A stretch of DNA of 64,000 bases from Lysobacter sp. Root494 (GCF_001427225.1 NZ_LMFH01000005.1:327045-391044); one strand, 5' to 3'; positions 27,544-36,522 are shown, counted from the stretch's first letter. Notes: a model not told the origin generated them from the letters alone. Made by a program: numbers and translations.

Positions 27544-30033
27544 ATGAAAAAGAAGACCACGGGTGGCCGCAGTTCCTCCAGTCAGGGCCGGAAATCCGGG
27601 CCTGGCTCTTCCAGCGGCCCGGCCAGGGGAGCACCGAAAAAGAGCGGCTCACGACCCAAGAGCACGGCAGCCCGGCCCGCATGGATGCCCGAACCGCCAC
27701 CGCGCGGATTCGTGCCGAAGAAGACGTCCCGGTCGGCCTCGCGTGGTCCGGCTTCCACAGGTTCCATTTCGCCGGGAAGTATTCCGCCCGGTGGGGTGCG
27801 TCCCGATCCCTTCAGCGACCCGCACGCCGAGCGCGAGGCCAACCGTTACGAGCAGCCCATCGCCAGCCGGGAAATGATCCTGCGCGTGCTGGCCGAAGGG
27901 CCGATGTCCGCCGATGCGCTGGCCGAACGGCTCGATCTCGCCGCGCCCGACCGATTCGATGCATTGGGCAAACGCCTTGCGGCGATGATCCGCGACGGCC
28001 AGTTGCTGCGGAACCGGCGTGGCGATTTCGCCCCGGCCGCGCGGCTCGACCTCGTCCCCGGCACCGTCATTGCGAACCCGGAAGGTTTCGGTTTCCTGCG
28101 CACCGAGACCGGTGGCGATGACCTGTTCCTGCCGCCGTTCGAGATGCGCAAGGTCATGCACGGCGACCGTGTGCTCGCGAGCGTCACCGGCGTGGATCGC
28201 CGCGGACGCCGCGAAGGGGCGATCGTCGAAGTGCTGGAGCGCCGCCTCACGCGCCTGATCGGCCGCTTCGAAATCGAATCGGGCATCAGCTACGTCGTGC
28301 CCGACGACCGCCGCATCCAGCGCAACGTGCAGATTCCGCCCGACCAGCGGGCCGAGGCGAAGCACGGCCAGCTTGTTGTTGCCGAAATCACCCAGGCGCC
28401 GGATTCGCGACGCCCTCCGATCGGCCGCGTGCTCACGGTGCTCGGCGAACGGCTCACCGCTTCGCTGGCAGTGCAGGCCGCGATCCACGGCCACGACCTG
28501 CCGCACGAGTTTCCGCAGGAAGTATTGAACGAAGCCGCCGCGGTGCAGCTCAGCGTCGATCCCGCGACCGCGGCGCAGCGCGTCGACCTGCGCGCGATGC
28601 CGCTGGTCACCATCGACGGCGAGGACGCGAAGGACTTCGACGACGCGGTTTATTGCGAACCCAACCGCGATGGTTTCCGGCTCGTGGTCGCGATTGCCGA
28701 CGTCTCGAACTACGTGCGTCCCGGCGCGCCGCTCGACGATGAAGCGCAGAAGCGCGCGACCTCGGTGTACTTCCCCGGCTTCGTCGTCCCGATGCTGCCC
28801 GAGACCCTCTCGAACGGCATCTGTTCGCTGATGCCGAAGGTCGACCGCCTGTGCTTCGTCTGCGACATGCAGGTGGACCGCAATGGCGAAGTCACGAAGT
28901 CGAAGTTCTACGAAGCCGTGATGCATTCGCACGCGCGCCTCACCTACACCCTGGTGTGGAATGCGGTCGGCGACGTGCCGGACGAGGTGAAGGCGGATGC
29001 CCGCGAGCAGATCGGCGCCACGGTGCTGCCGCATGTGGAGCACCTGCACCAGCTGTTCCGCGTCCTTGCCAAGGCGCGCGCGAATCGTGGCGCGATCGAG
29101 TTCGAGTCGTCCGAAGTGCGGTTTGTGCTCGGCGCGCAGGGCGAAGTCCTGCAGGCCGGCATGCTGCAGCGGAACGACGCGCACAAGCTGATCGAGGAAT
29201 GCATGATCGCGGCGAACGTCGAAGCCGCGAAGTACCTGCTCGCGCACGAAGTGCCCGCGCCGTATCGCATCCACGAGCGTCCGCCGGAAGAGAAGTACGG
29301 CGACCTGCTGGAATTCCTCAAGGAATTCGCCCTGCGCATGCCGCCGTGGTCGAAGGTGCACCCGCGCGACTTCACCGCGCTGCTGAAGAAGATCCGCGAG
29401 CGGCCCGATGCCGCGCTGCTGGAATCCGTGCTGCTGCGCAGCCAGTCGCTGGCGGTGTATTCGCCCGACAACGTCGGCCACTTCGGCCTCGCGCTCGAGG
29501 CATACGCGCACTTCACCTCGCCGATCCGCCGCTATCCCGACCTGCTGGTGCATCGCGCGATCAAGCACGCGTTGCGCCATGGCAAGCCGGCGGAGTTCTA
29601 TTCGCATCACGACATGGCCGCGCTCGCGCTGCAGTGTTCGGAGCGCGAGCGCCGTGCCGACGAAGCCGAGCGCGAAGTGGACGAGCGTTACCGGGCGGCG
29701 TGGATGGAGCAGCATGTCGGAGGGCAGTTCGCGGGCGTGATCAGCGGTGTCACCAGCTTTGGCCTGTTCGTCGAACTCGACGATTCGAAAGTCAACGGCC
29801 TGATCCACGTGACCCAGCTGCCAAGCGACTACTACCACTTCGATGCGATCAGGAAGACGCTGTCCGGCGAACGCACGGGGCGCGAGTTCCGCCTCGGCGA
29901 CCGCGTCGAGATCATCGTGCTCAAGGCCAGCGTCGAGGACCGCAAGATCGATTTCCGCCTCGCCGAAGAGCGGGGCGCGAAGCCCTTGCCGCCGCGCGGG
30001 AAGCCGGCGAAGCGCGCCAAGCAGAAGTACTGA
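27544..30033 (+). CDS. rnr: Ribonuclease R
   Basis: An 829-residue 3'-5' exoribonuclease of the RNB family that degrades structured RNA. The first 95 or so residues are a disordered Lys/Ser/Pro-rich tail. A winged-helix segment (REMILRVLAEGPMSADALAERL), cold-shock domains, and the RNB catalytic motif ITIDGEDAKDFDDAVYCE follow. A C-terminal S1 domain (FAGVISGVTSFGLFVELDDSKVNGLIHV) ends in a basic tail. The ATG at 27544 (MKKKTTGG) is chosen; another in-frame ATG at 27520 is possible. rlmB, its usual partner, is displaced by a subtilase gene. Confidence 0.96.
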   Translation: MKKKTTGGRSSSSQGRKSGPGSSSGPARGAPKKSGSRPKSTAARPAWMPEPPPRGFVPKKTSRSASRGPASTGSISPGSIPPGGVRPDPFSDPHAEREANRYEQPIASREMILRVLAEGPMSADALAERLDLAAPDRFDALGKRLAAMIRDGQLLRNRRGDFAPAARLDLVPGTVIANPEGFGFLRTETGGDDLFLPPFEMRKVMHGDRVLASVTGVDRRGRREGAIVEVLERRLTRLIGRFEIESGISYVVPDDRRIQRNVQIPPDQRAEAKHGQLVVAEITQAPDSRRPPIGRVLTVLGERLTASLAVQAAIHGHDLPHEFPQEVLNEAAAVQLSVDPATAAQRVDLRAMPLVTIDGEDAKDFDDAVYCEPNRDGFRLVVAIADVSNYVRPGAPLDDEAQKRATSVYFPGFVVPMLPETLSNGICSLMPKVDRLCFVCDMQVDRNGEVTKSKFYEAVMHSHARLTYTLVWNAVGDVPDEVKADAREQIGATVLPHVEHLHQLFRVLAKARANRGAIEFESSEVRFVLGAQGEVLQAGMLQRNDAHKLIEECMIAANVEAAKYLLAHEVPAPYRIHERPPEEKYGDLLEFLKEFALRMPPWSKVHPRDFTALLKKIRERPDAALLESVLLRSQSLAVYSPDNVGHFGLALEAYAHFTSPIRRYPDLLVHRAIKHALRHGKPAEFYSHHDMAALALQCSERERRADEAEREVDERYRAAWMEQHVGGQFAGVISGVTSFGLFVELDDSKVNGLIHVTQLPSDYYHFDAIRKTLSGERTGREFRLGDRVEIIVLKASVEDRKIDFRLAEERGAKPLPPRGKPAKRAKQKY

Positions 30034-30475
30034 ACCGAACGCTGCGCGGCACCGGGCAAGTGAACGCTGCGCGCATGGGCCTGCGGAGACGGCACGACGG
30101 GATCCGCCGGTGTGCAATCAGGCCAGAGGCGGCGTCCGCGGATGCCCGCCGGTCCTTTGCGCTGCGACGCAGCATGTGGTGTGACGGCGTTCCCGGTTCA
30201 TCGCGTGTCCGGTGCAGTGGCCCGAAACCCGTAGCTGAACGATTTCGTCGATTTTTCCCGACGAAATCCGCAGAACGCCGATTCCCGGCGGGTGTGTCGC
30301 CGGCACAGGGACAAACACTCATTGTTGAAGCGCAAATTTTCCGGTTACGGTTGAAACGCACCGGTGTTCCGCCGGTGCACTCCCCGATCAAGCCTGCTCG
30401 GAATGGGCCGCCGGACTGCGCACGGGGAATGGCGCAACGCCATCAAACTTCCAACCTGACAGGGGTACACCTTAG
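30034..30475 (+). promoter_or_regulatory. 442-bp upstream region of the subtilase gene
   Basis: No gene is supported here. It contains a perfect 10-bp hairpin (GATTTCGTCG / CGACGAAATC, 30241-30268) that may end rnr transcripts, and a 7-bp hairpin (GCACCGG / CCGGTGC, 30358-30378). Between them an AT-richer stretch with TTGTTG and TTACGG at 17 bp spacing (about 30322-30351) is the best promoter candidate. AGGGG at 30461-30465 is the ribosome binding site of the next gene. Confidence 0.4.
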
Positions 30476-31873
30476 ATGTCGAAGTCGAACAAGTTGCACC
30501 AGCGCGCGCTGGCCACCGCCATGGCCGTCGCCCTGACCGCTGGTTTCGCCGGTTCCGCTGCCGCCGCCGGTCGCGTGGATACCGCAGGCCTGCATTCCCC
30601 GGACCAGACCAGCTTTGACCGCTTCATCGTCAAGTATCGCAACGGCACCAGCGTTACTGCACAACAGGGCAGCCTGACCAAGGCCACCAAGGCCAGTGCC
30701 CAGGCCCTCTCGGCCAGCCGCGTGCGTTCGCTCGCCGTCGGTGGCGAAGTCGTCCAGGCCAGCCGCGCGCTGGACCGCGTCGAAGCCGAAGGCTTCATGC
30801 GCCAGATCGCTGCCGACCCGAACGTCGAGTACGTCGAGGCGGACCTGATCATGAAGCCCCTGATGACCCCGAACGACCCGCACTACGGCACCTATCTGTG
30901 GGGCATGCAGAGCGGCACCCCGGGTATCCGCGCCGACCAGGCCTGGAACACCACTTCCGGCGCCGGCGTGGTCGTGGCCGTGCTCGACACCGGCTACACC
31001 GACCACAGCGACCTGGTCGGCAACATCCTGCCGGGTTACGACTTCATCTCGCAGTCGCGCACTGCCGGCGATGGCAACGGCCGGGATTCGGATGCGCACG
31101 ACAACGGCGACTACTACCGCAACGAAGACTCCAGCTGGCACGGCACCCATACCGCGGGCACCGTCGCCGCCGTCGGCAACAACAACAAGGGCGTGATCGG
31201 CGTTGCCTACGGCGCGAAGGTCGTCCCGGTGCGCGTGCTGGGTCGCGGTGGTGGTTACACCTCCGACATCGCCGACGGCATCATCTGGGCTTCGGGCGGC
31301 AGCGTCGCCGGTGTTCCGGCCAACGCCAACCCGGCCGAGGTCATCAACATGTCGCTCGGTGGCGCCTCGACCTGCTCGTCGACGTACCAGGCCGCGATCG
31401 ACGGCGCCGTTTCCCGCGGTACCACCGTCGTGGTGGCCGCCGGCAACAGCAACGCCGACGTCTCGGGCTTCACCCCGGCCAGCTGCAACAACGTGATTGC
31501 CGTTGCTGCAACCAACAACAGCGGCACCCGCGCCAGCTATTCCAACTACGGCAGCAAGATCGACGTGGCGGCTCCGGGTGGTGACAGCCCCGACTGCACC
31601 ACGCTGATCGTGTCGACCGGCAATGACGGCCTCAGCGCTCCGGGCGCCGAAAACTACCTGTGCATGGCGGGCACTTCGATGGCGGCTCCGCACGTAGCCG
31701 GTACGGTTGCGCTGATGCAGGCGGCCCGCGGCACCAAGGCACCGCTGACCCCGGCGCAGGTGGAAAGCATCCTGAAGAGCTCGCTGCGCGCCTTCCCGGG
31801 CAGCAACGACAAGCCGATCGGCAACGGCATCATCGACGCCAACGCAGCCGTGGCTGCCGCCGCGGCCTTCTGA
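30476..31873 (+). CDS. Secreted S8 (subtilisin-family) serine protease
   Basis: A 465-residue preproprotease. A signal peptide (ALATAMAVALTAGFAGSAAA) is followed by an I9-like propeptide (about 45-128, FDRFIVKYRNGTSV ... VEYVEADLIMKP) that should act as folding chaperone and inhibitor. The catalytic domain has the triad Asp171 (VLDTGYTDH), His222 (SWHGTHTAGTVAA) and Ser401 (AGTSMAAPHVAG), with Asn324 in AAGNSN for the oxyanion hole. No P-domain or other C-terminal extension follows. Similar extracellular proteases are abundant in Lysobacter and feed its predatory lifestyle. It interrupts the usual rnr-rlmB pair. Confidence 0.95.
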   Translation: MSKSNKLHQRALATAMAVALTAGFAGSAAAAGRVDTAGLHSPDQTSFDRFIVKYRNGTSVTAQQGSLTKATKASAQALSASRVRSLAVGGEVVQASRALDRVEAEGFMRQIAADPNVEYVEADLIMKPLMTPNDPHYGTYLWGMQSGTPGIRADQAWNTTSGAGVVVAVLDTGYTDHSDLVGNILPGYDFISQSRTAGDGNGRDSDAHDNGDYYRNEDSSWHGTHTAGTVAAVGNNNKGVIGVAYGAKVVPVRVLGRGGGYTSDIADGIIWASGGSVAGVPANANPAEVINMSLGGASTCSSTYQAAIDGAVSRGTTVVVAAGNSNADVSGFTPASCNNVIAVAATNNSGTRASYSNYGSKIDVAAPGGDSPDCTTLIVSTGNDGLSAPGAENYLCMAGTSMAAPHVAGTVALMQAARGTKAPLTPAQVESILKSSLRAFPGSNDKPIGNGIIDANAAVAAAAAF

Positions 31874-31902
31874 TCCGTTTAAGCAAACCGATGTGCGACA
31901 GG

Positions 31903-31932
31903 GAACCCCGGCTTCGGCCGGGGTTCTTTTTT
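31903..31932 (+). terminator. Strong intrinsic terminator of the subtilase gene
   Basis: A 10-bp stem GAACCCCGGC / GCCGGGGTTC is closed by a TTCG tetraloop and followed by TTTTTT. Confidence 0.93.
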
Positions 31933-32010
31933 AGGGCCGTGGAATGCAGCTGTTATGGGGCAATGCGGATGGATCTGCTGGTTTTCCTTTCCCTGGCCCC
32001 ATCCCGCTTT

Positions 32011-32016
32011 TAAAGT
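32011..32016 (+). promoter_or_regulatory. Candidate -10 box of rlmB (leaderless)
   Basis: TAAAGT ends 6 nt before the ATG, the same spacing seen at map, obgE, ispH and the PCu(A)C gene. No Shine-Dalgarno sequence is visible. No clear -35 was found. Confidence 0.4.
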
Positions 32017-32022
32017 AACCGC

Positions 32023-32781
32023 ATGAGCACAAAACAATGGATCGCAGGCATCAACGCCGTATCGGCCGCCGTCGAGCACGACGCCGAGAACGTGCGCGAG
32101 GTGTTGATCGAAGCCGGCGCCAAGAATCCGCGCCTGACTGAAATCGAAGCGCAGGCGCGCCGCAAGGACATAGACGTGCGCCGTGTCGCCACGCAGGCGC
32201 TCGACGGCGTGGTCGGCAACCTGCGGCACCAGGGCGTGGTCGCGCGGTATGCCGCGGCGAAGACCTACAGCGAAAACGACCTGCAGGGCCTGGTCGAAGC
32301 GGCCGAAGGCAAGGCCCTCGTACTCGTGCTCGACGGGGTGCAGGATCCGCACAACCTCGGCGCCTGCCTGCGCAGCGCGGCAGCGGCGGGCGTCACTGCG
32401 GTGATCTTTCCGAAGGACAAGGCGGTGCAGGTCAACGCGACCGTACGCAAGACGTCGGCGGGCGCGGCCGACAGCATTCCGGTGATTCCCGCGACCAACC
32501 TCGCGCGCACGATGCGCGACCTGCAACAGATGGGCGTGTGGATCTACGGCCTTGCGGGCGAAGCGGATATGTCGTTCTGGTCGATCGACCTGCGCGGCAA
32601 CGTCGCACTGGTGCTCGGTGGAGAATCCGATGGCCTGCGTCGCCTGACCCGCGAGAACTGCGACCAACTGGTGAAGATTCCGATGCCGGGCGGCGGCGAT
32701 GTCGAAAGCCTCAACGTGTCGGTGGCCACCGGCGTGACGCTGTTCGAAGCGGTGCGGCAACGGAGTGTTGCGGCGAAGTAG
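32023..32781 (+). CDS. rlmB: 23S rRNA (guanosine-2251-2'-O)-methyltransferase
   Basis: A 252-residue SpoU/TrmH-family methyltransferase modifying G2251 in the peptidyl-transferase P loop. The N-terminal substrate-binding domain reads WIAGINAVSAAVEHDAENVREVLIE. The knotted C-terminal domain shows VLDGVQDPHNLGACLRSA, LVLGGESDGLRRL and MPGGGDVESLNVSVATGVTLFE, the three SpoU motifs. Length matches E. coli RlmB. Confidence 0.95.
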   Translation: MSTKQWIAGINAVSAAVEHDAENVREVLIEAGAKNPRLTEIEAQARRKDIDVRRVATQALDGVVGNLRHQGVVARYAAAKTYSENDLQGLVEAAEGKALVLVLDGVQDPHNLGACLRSAAAAGVTAVIFPKDKAVQVNATVRKTSAGAADSIPVIPATNLARTMRDLQQMGVWIYGLAGEADMSFWSIDLRGNVALVLGGESDGLRRLTRENCDQLVKIPMPGGGDVESLNVSVATGVTLFEAVRQRSVAAK

Positions 32782-32784
32782 GCG

Positions 32785-32816
32785 AAGCACGAAGCGACGG
32801 TTTCGTGCTCCTTTTT
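32785..32816 (+). terminator. Intrinsic terminator after rlmB
   Basis: AGCACGAA and TTTCGTGCT form a stem of about 8 bp with a 7-nt loop, followed by CCTTTTTG, directly after the rlmB stop codon. Confidence 0.7.
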
Positions 32817-32864
32817 GAGCGGTGCGTTGTCCCGATCGTCGTGGAAACGATCGTTCCATAAGCA

Positions 32865-32915
32865 GCGAAGCGGGACGACCCGCCTCTCCATCATCATCCG
32901 GGGACGGCCCCACGT
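32865..32915 (+). promoter_or_regulatory. Guanidine-II (mini-ykkC) riboswitch
   Basis: Two short hairpins carry the diagnostic ACGR tetraloops: GCGGG-ACGA-CCCGC (32870-32883) and GGGG-ACGG-CCCC (32900-32911). They are separated by about 16 nt and sit just before the ribosome binding site (GGAG, 32920-32923) of a SugE/Gdx gene. This is the known architecture of the guanidine-II riboswitch, which senses guanidinium and turns on exporters at the level of translation. Confidence 0.88.
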
Positions 32916-32930
32916 GACTGGAGAACTGCA

Positions 32931-33248
32931 ATGCCCTGGATCCTGCTTGTCCTCGCCGGCCTGCTTGAAGTCGGCTGGGCCATCGGCCTGAAATACACGG
33001 AAGGCTTCACGCGCCTGTGGCCATCGGTCGGCACGATCGCCGCGATGGGCATCAGCCTTGTCCTGCTCGGAACAGCAATGAAGTCGTTGCCGGTGGGCAC
33101 GGCGTATGCGGTGTGGGTCGGTATCGGTGCGGTAGGCACCGTGATCCTCGGCATCGTGTTGTTCGAAGAGCCGCTCAATGCGTTGCGCGTGGGGAGCGTT
33201 GCCTTGATCGTTGCGGGGCTGGTTGGGTTGAAGCTGGCGACCCCGTGA
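32931..33248 (+). CDS. gdx: SMR-family guanidinium exporter (SugE/Gdx)
   Basis: A 105-residue protein with four membrane helices, typical for the small multidrug resistance family. The conserved membrane-embedded Glu of helix 1 is in [23 protein letters not shown]. The Gdx-type signature [20 protein letters not shown] distinguishes it from QacE/EmrE drug pumps. Gdx proteins exchange guanidinium for protons as dual-topology dimers. The upstream guanidine-II riboswitch strongly supports guanidinium as substrate. The older name SugE reflects an unrelated phenotype. Confidence 0.92.
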   Translation: MPWILLVLAGLLEVGWAIGLKYTEGFTRLWPSVGTIAAMGISLVLLGTAMKSLPVGTAYAVWVGIGAVGTVILGIVLFEEPLNALRVGSVALIVAGLVGLKLATP

Positions 33249-33263
33249 TTTCCGATCAACGCG

Positions 33264-33495
33264 ATGCTTCCTTCTCCCGCTAGCGGGGAGAAAGCCGAAG
33301 CTGCGACAGCCGCTGAGGAACGGGCGGATGAGGGGCGCTTTTGCTGTTGTGTGTGCACGACCCCTCACCCTGCGTTGCTCCGCAACGCGACCCCTCGCTC
33401 TGCCCCGGCCCTTGCGCATGGCGCAAGGGCGTTCGTCGGACGTGCGCCAGTGGCGCGCAAGCGCTCGCCTTCACCCCGCAGGCGGGGGGAGGGGT
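33264..33495. repeat. Composite of dispersed CCCCTC/GGGGAG palindromic repeats
   Basis: The stretch contains several hairpins: CTCCCGCTAGCGGGGAG, CTGCGTTGCTCCGCAACGC, CCCTTGCGCATGGCGCAAGGG and CCCCGCAGGCGGGG. Ends resemble those of the repeats at 15168-15312 and 43773-43832. No gene is seen here. Confidence 0.65.
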
Positions 33496-33511
33496 AAGCA
33501 GGCTTGCTACG

Positions 33512-34192
33512 TCAAACGATATGGGTATCGACTTCGTCGGCCGGCGGCAACGGTTGCGCGGATTCCGGCGTCTTCAACATGGGCCATCCATTGACGATCC
33601 GGCAGAACAACTGCGCGGTGCGCTCGGTGTCGTAAACCGCCGAGTGCGCGTCCTCGTTGCGCCAGTCCAGTCCGGCGGCGTTGACCGCACGCGAGAGCAC
33701 CGTCTGCCCATAGGCGACACCCGCAAGCGTCACCGTGTCGAACACGCTGAAAGGATGGAACGGGCTGCGCTTGTGCCCCACGCGCGCAATCGCGGCGTTG
33801 AGGAAGTTGAGGTCGAAGTGCGCGTTGTGGCCGACGAGGATCGCGCGCTGGCAATTGTGCTTGCGCATGGCCTCGCGGACAGGGGCGAACACCAGGTCGA
33901 GCGCGGCGCGCTCGGGTTTTGCATCGCGGAACGGATGGTCGAGGATGATGCCGGTGATTTCGAGCGACTTCGGGTCGATGTCCAGGCCGCTGGCTGGAAC
34001 GACATGGGTGCTCGTCACTTCGCTGGCGAACAGCTTGCCGTGCTCGTCGATGTCGATCGGACATACCGCGATTTCCAGCAACGCGTGCCGGTTCCAGTCG
34101 AAGCCTCCCGTTTCCACGTCGACGACGACAGGCAGGAAACCGCGGAAGCGCGTCGCGAGCGGGGAGGCGGGTTTCTTTGCTTCTTCTTGCAT
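33512..34192 (-). CDS. rnt: Ribonuclease T
   Basis: A 226-residue DEDDh 3'-5' exoribonuclease that trims tRNA CCA ends and matures stable RNA. Exo motifs: [10 protein letters not shown] (Exo I), [13 protein letters not shown] (Exo II) and [14 protein letters not shown] (Exo III, with catalytic His). ATG 34192 gives the usual length with a short Lys-rich start. It lies 74 bp downstream of the HvfC-type gene on the same strand, with a palindrome between them. Confidence 0.93.
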   Translation of the reverse strand: MQEEAKKPASPLATRFRGFLPVVVDVETGGFDWNRHALLEIAVCPIDIDEHGKLFASEVTSTHVVPASGLDIDPKSLEITGIILDHPFRDAKPERAALDLVFAPVREAMRKHNCQRAILVGHNAHFDLNFLNAAIARVGHKRSPFHPFSVFDTVTLAGVAYGQTVLSRAVNAAGLDWRNEDAHSAVYDTERTAQLFCRIVNGWPMLKTPESAQPLPPADEVDTHIV

Positions 34193-34249
34193 GCGGGCAG
34201 TGTAGCCGGACCGGCTGTCGGGTCGCGTGCTCCATTGCTGCTTTATAGG

Positions 34250-34265
34250 GCGGAGCAAGCTCCGC
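34250..34265. repeat. 16-bp palindromic repeat GCGGAGCAAGCTCCGC
   Basis: A perfect inverted repeat directly after the stop codon of the HvfC-type gene. An identical copy lies within asnB at 18815-18830. Confidence 0.8.
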
Positions 34266-34266
34266 T

Positions 34267-35019
34267 TTACAGGATGGTGCCTGGAATCACGCCGGCGATG
34301 CGCATCTGTTCCAGCAGTTGCCGGCCTTGGGTGATGAAGTTTTCATCCGCAGGGCTGCCGGCTTCCCGTGCGAGCGCCTGCAGCTGCTCGCGGCCGCTGA
34401 GTCGCGGCTGTTCGGTCAGGCGTGCCAGAAGACGGAACGCCAGCGGGCTCAATTCGGAGAAGCGGACGTTGCCATCGGCTTCGCGGCGCAACAACAACAA
34501 GCTGGGAACCGGAGGTGGCGTATCCGGCTGGAAGTGAGGCCCAAGCCGGTGCACCGGCCACTGGTAAGCCAGTGGCCACGCAAGCGGCGACAGCGTCGGT
34601 ATCCCATCGAGCAGGTCGCCGTCCGGATCGTGCGCGACATCATCGATGCGCGCTTCGGAAATCTGCAACGCCAGCTCGACCCATTCGTAGTGCGCGAGTT
34701 CACCGAGGAAGGGTGGATCGAGTTGCGGAAACGATTCGAGATAGCGCAGGAATTCGCGCGCGATCTCCGGAAAAAGCGGCGTCTGGCTGCGATGGTCGCG
34801 ATAGAAGTCGCGCACCAGCGCGAGCCAGCGTGTTTCGCCCAGCGTCTTGCGGATGACGGGGAAATTGCCGCCAAGCAGGCTGGCGATGTTGTTGAACAGA
34901 AGTTCGCGATAGATCGCGAGGCGGCGGTCTTCGATATCCGCAGGTGCATCGACCCTCGGGTCGCGCAGGTGCCGCGTGAGCTCGAGCTGCTGTTCACGCA
35001 AACGACTGGATGCTGGCAT
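34267..35019 (-). CDS. HvfC/BufC-type (DUF2063) partner protein of the MNIO enzyme
   Basis: A 250-residue protein. The N-terminal DUF2063 domain includes [48 protein letters not shown] and [22 protein letters not shown], which are strongly diagnostic. In known systems this protein is the obligate partner of a DUF692 oxidase and helps present the precursor. The start is uncertain: ATG 35019 lies 10 nt after the MNIO stop; ATG 35043 would overlap the MNIO gene by 14 bp and add eight residues. It is the last gene of the RiPP operon. Confidence 0.88.
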   Translation of the reverse strand: MPASSRLREQQLELTRHLRDPRVDAPADIEDRRLAIYRELLFNNIASLLGGNFPVIRKTLGETRWLALVRDFYRDHRSQTPLFPEIAREFLRYLESFPQLDPPFLGELAHYEWVELALQISEARIDDVAHDPDGDLLDGIPTLSPLAWPLAYQWPVHRLGPHFQPDTPPPVPSLLLLRREADGNVRFSELSPLAFRLLARLTEQPRLSGREQLQALAREAGSPADENFITQGRQLLEQMRIAGVIPGTIL

Positions 35020-35029
35020 GGAGCGCGAT

Positions 35030-35890
35030 TCAGGCGCGTGCATGGCGCGTGCTTGCAATGGCGTCGGACGAAGCATGGCGCAGCATCGTTTCGCGGATGG
35101 TGTCGAGTTCGCCCACCAGCTCCGCGTAAGGCGGGAAATTGAAATCGCGCTCGAGCAGGGTGGGACGCGCGCCGAAGCGCGCGTATGCAGCGCCCAGCAG
35201 ATCCCACACCGCATCCTTCACCGGTGCGCCGTGCGTGTCGACCTTGAGGTCCTCGGCTTCGTCGTAATGCCCGGCGACATGGATGTAGGCGATGCGATCC
35301 CCGGGCAGCTGCGACAGGAATTCATGCGCGTCGTAGCGATGATTGATCGCGTTGACATAGATGTTGTTGACGTCCAGCAGCAGGTCGCAGTCGGCTTCGG
35401 ACAGCACCGCGTTGACGAAGTCGATCTCGCGCATCGCCTGGTGCGGCGCCGCGTAGTAGGAAACGTTCTCCACCGCGATGCGCCGGCCGACGATGTCCTG
35501 CGCCTGGCGGATGCGTGAAGCAACGTGATGCACGGCTTCTTCGGTGAACGGAATGGGCAGCAGGTCGTAGAGCTGCCCGTCGTCAGCGCAATAGCTCAGG
35601 TGTTCGCTATAGAGCGCGACATGGTGGCGATCAAGGAAGCGGCGCACCCGACCGAGGAATGTTTCATCGAGTGGCGCGAAGCCGCCCAGCGACAGCGACA
35701 ATCCATGGCATACGAGCGGATGCCTGGCGCTCAGCGCCTGCAAGGCGTCGCCGAAGCGGCCGCCAACGCCGATCCAGTTCTCCGGCGCGCATTCGAGGAA
35801 GTCGAAGTCGCCCACGGGGGCGGCCTGCAACGCGTCCAGAAGGGAGCGCCGCAGGCCGAGGCCGACGCTTCGTGAAGCCAGGGAATTCAT
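35030..35890 (-). CDS. MNIO-family (DUF692, HvfB/BufB-type) RiPP-modifying oxidase
   Basis: A 286-residue TIM-barrel enzyme of the multinuclear non-heme iron-dependent oxidase family. Expected metal and active-site motifs are all present: APENW (E37), [10 protein letters not shown] (H62), YSEHLSY (E96, H97), AVENVSYY (E141, N142), [14 protein letters not shown] (D173, N175), [11 protein letters not shown] (H204, H208), VDTHGAPV (D218, H220) and LLERDFNFP (E247). Relatives convert Cys residues of EGKCG-type precursors into oxazolone/thioamide or thiooxazole groups that bind copper. ATG 35890 is chosen; ATG 35917, nine codons upstream, lies in a short tandem repeat. No strong SD is visible. Confidence 0.92.
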   Translation of the reverse strand: MNSLASRSVGLGLRRSLLDALQAAPVGDFDFLECAPENWIGVGGRFGDALQALSARHPLVCHGLSLSLGGFAPLDETFLGRVRRFLDRHHVALYSEHLSYCADDGQLYDLLPIPFTEEAVHHVASRIRQAQDIVGRRIAVENVSYYAAPHQAMREIDFVNAVLSEADCDLLLDVNNIYVNAINHRYDAHEFLSQLPGDRIAYIHVAGHYDEAEDLKVDTHGAPVKDAVWDLLGAAYARFGARPTLLERDFNFPPYAELVGELDTIRETMLRHASSDAIASTRHARA

Positions 35891-35956
35891 TGCCACGGGT
35901 TCATTGCACGAATTCATTGCACGAATGGATGGGAACCAACGCTCCCATCCATTCGT
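35891..35956 (-). other. 14-bp perfect hairpin and ATG-containing tandem repeat between precursor and MNIO genes
   Basis: ACGAATGGATGGGA and TCCCATCCATTCGT (35921-35934 and 35943-35956) form a perfect stem with an 8-nt loop, without a T-run. On the minus strand it is followed by two and a half copies of ATTCGTGCAATGA, placing ATGs at 35917, 35904 and 35890; the first and last share a frame. The hairpin could protect the upstream precursor message or limit read-through into the enzyme genes. Confidence 0.8.
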
Positions 35957-35965
35957 ACCGTCAGC

Positions 35966-36436
35966 TCAGGCCATGCCGCCGCACTTGCCTTCACCGCACT
36001 TGCCTTCCATGTCGGCCTTCTTGTCTTCCTTCTTGTCGGCGGCCTTTTCGCCACCGCACTTGCCTTCAGCGCCGGCCTTCTTGTCGCCGCCGCAGCTGCC
36101 TTCCTTGTGCGCCTTGACTTCATCGGCGGTGACGAAGCCGTCCTTGTTGGCGTCATGCGCCGCGAACATTGTGGTGTCGCCGTCGTGCTTGGCGGCGAAT
36201 TCGGCCGACGAGACCTTGCCGTCCTTGTCAGTGTCCATCACTTCGATGCCGCACTTGCCTTCGCCGCACTTGCCCTCGGCGTCCTTCTTGCCGGCTTCGC
36301 CCGGTGCCTGGCTGGCGGCGACCATGTAGCCGCTGGACAGGTCGGTCATGGCGAATGCGGAAGCGGACAGTGCGATGCCACCGACGAGGGCGGCGCCGAC
36401 GGCGAGGGCGAGGGGCTTGTTGATCTGCTTGGACAT
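35966..36436 (-). CDS. Secreted EGKCG-repeat RiPP precursor with two EF-hands
   Basis: A 156-residue precursor. Residues 1-29 form a signal peptide (LALAVGAALVGGIALSASAFA). Five EGKCG motifs occur at 54-58, 59-63, 124-128, 144-148 and 149-153, and one more Cys lies in GSCGG (115). Between the first pair and the rest lie two canonical EF-hand loops, DTDKDGKVSSAE (68-79) and DANKDGFVTADE (95-106), with all calcium-ligand positions filled. EGKCG motifs are the modification sites of HvfA-type precursors. AGGAG is 8 nt upstream of the ATG. It is directly followed by the MNIO and HvfC genes and preceded by an ECF sigma gene. The fusion of EF-hands with EGKCG repeats is unusual. Confidence 0.88.
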   Translation of the reverse strand: MSKQINKPLALAVGAALVGGIALSASAFAMTDLSSGYMVAASQAPGEAGKKDAEGKCGEGKCGIEVMDTDKDGKVSSAEFAAKHDGDTTMFAAHDANKDGFVTADEVKAHKEGSCGGDKKAGAEGKCGGEKAADKKEDKKADMEGKCGEGKCGGMA

Positions 36437-36478
36437 GGGGAACTCCTGGTTGTGGACAGCGGAGGTGCGGGACGTGCC

Positions 36479-36522
36479 GGTTACAGAACGTGCCATTACG
36501 GGAATCCGAGTATGTCGGATTC
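36479..36522 (-). promoter_or_regulatory. Possible ECF-type -35 and hairpin upstream of the precursor gene
   Basis: The minus strand carries GTAACC (36479-36484), matching the -35 of several ECF promoters, including copper-responsive SigF of Caulobacter (GTAACC). A fitting -10 (CGAA or CGTC) at 16 bp is not clear; TGTC occurs at about 19 bp. Just upstream an 8-bp hairpin (GAATCCGA / TCGGATTC, 36502-36522) may end the sigma-factor transcript. Confidence 0.35.
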
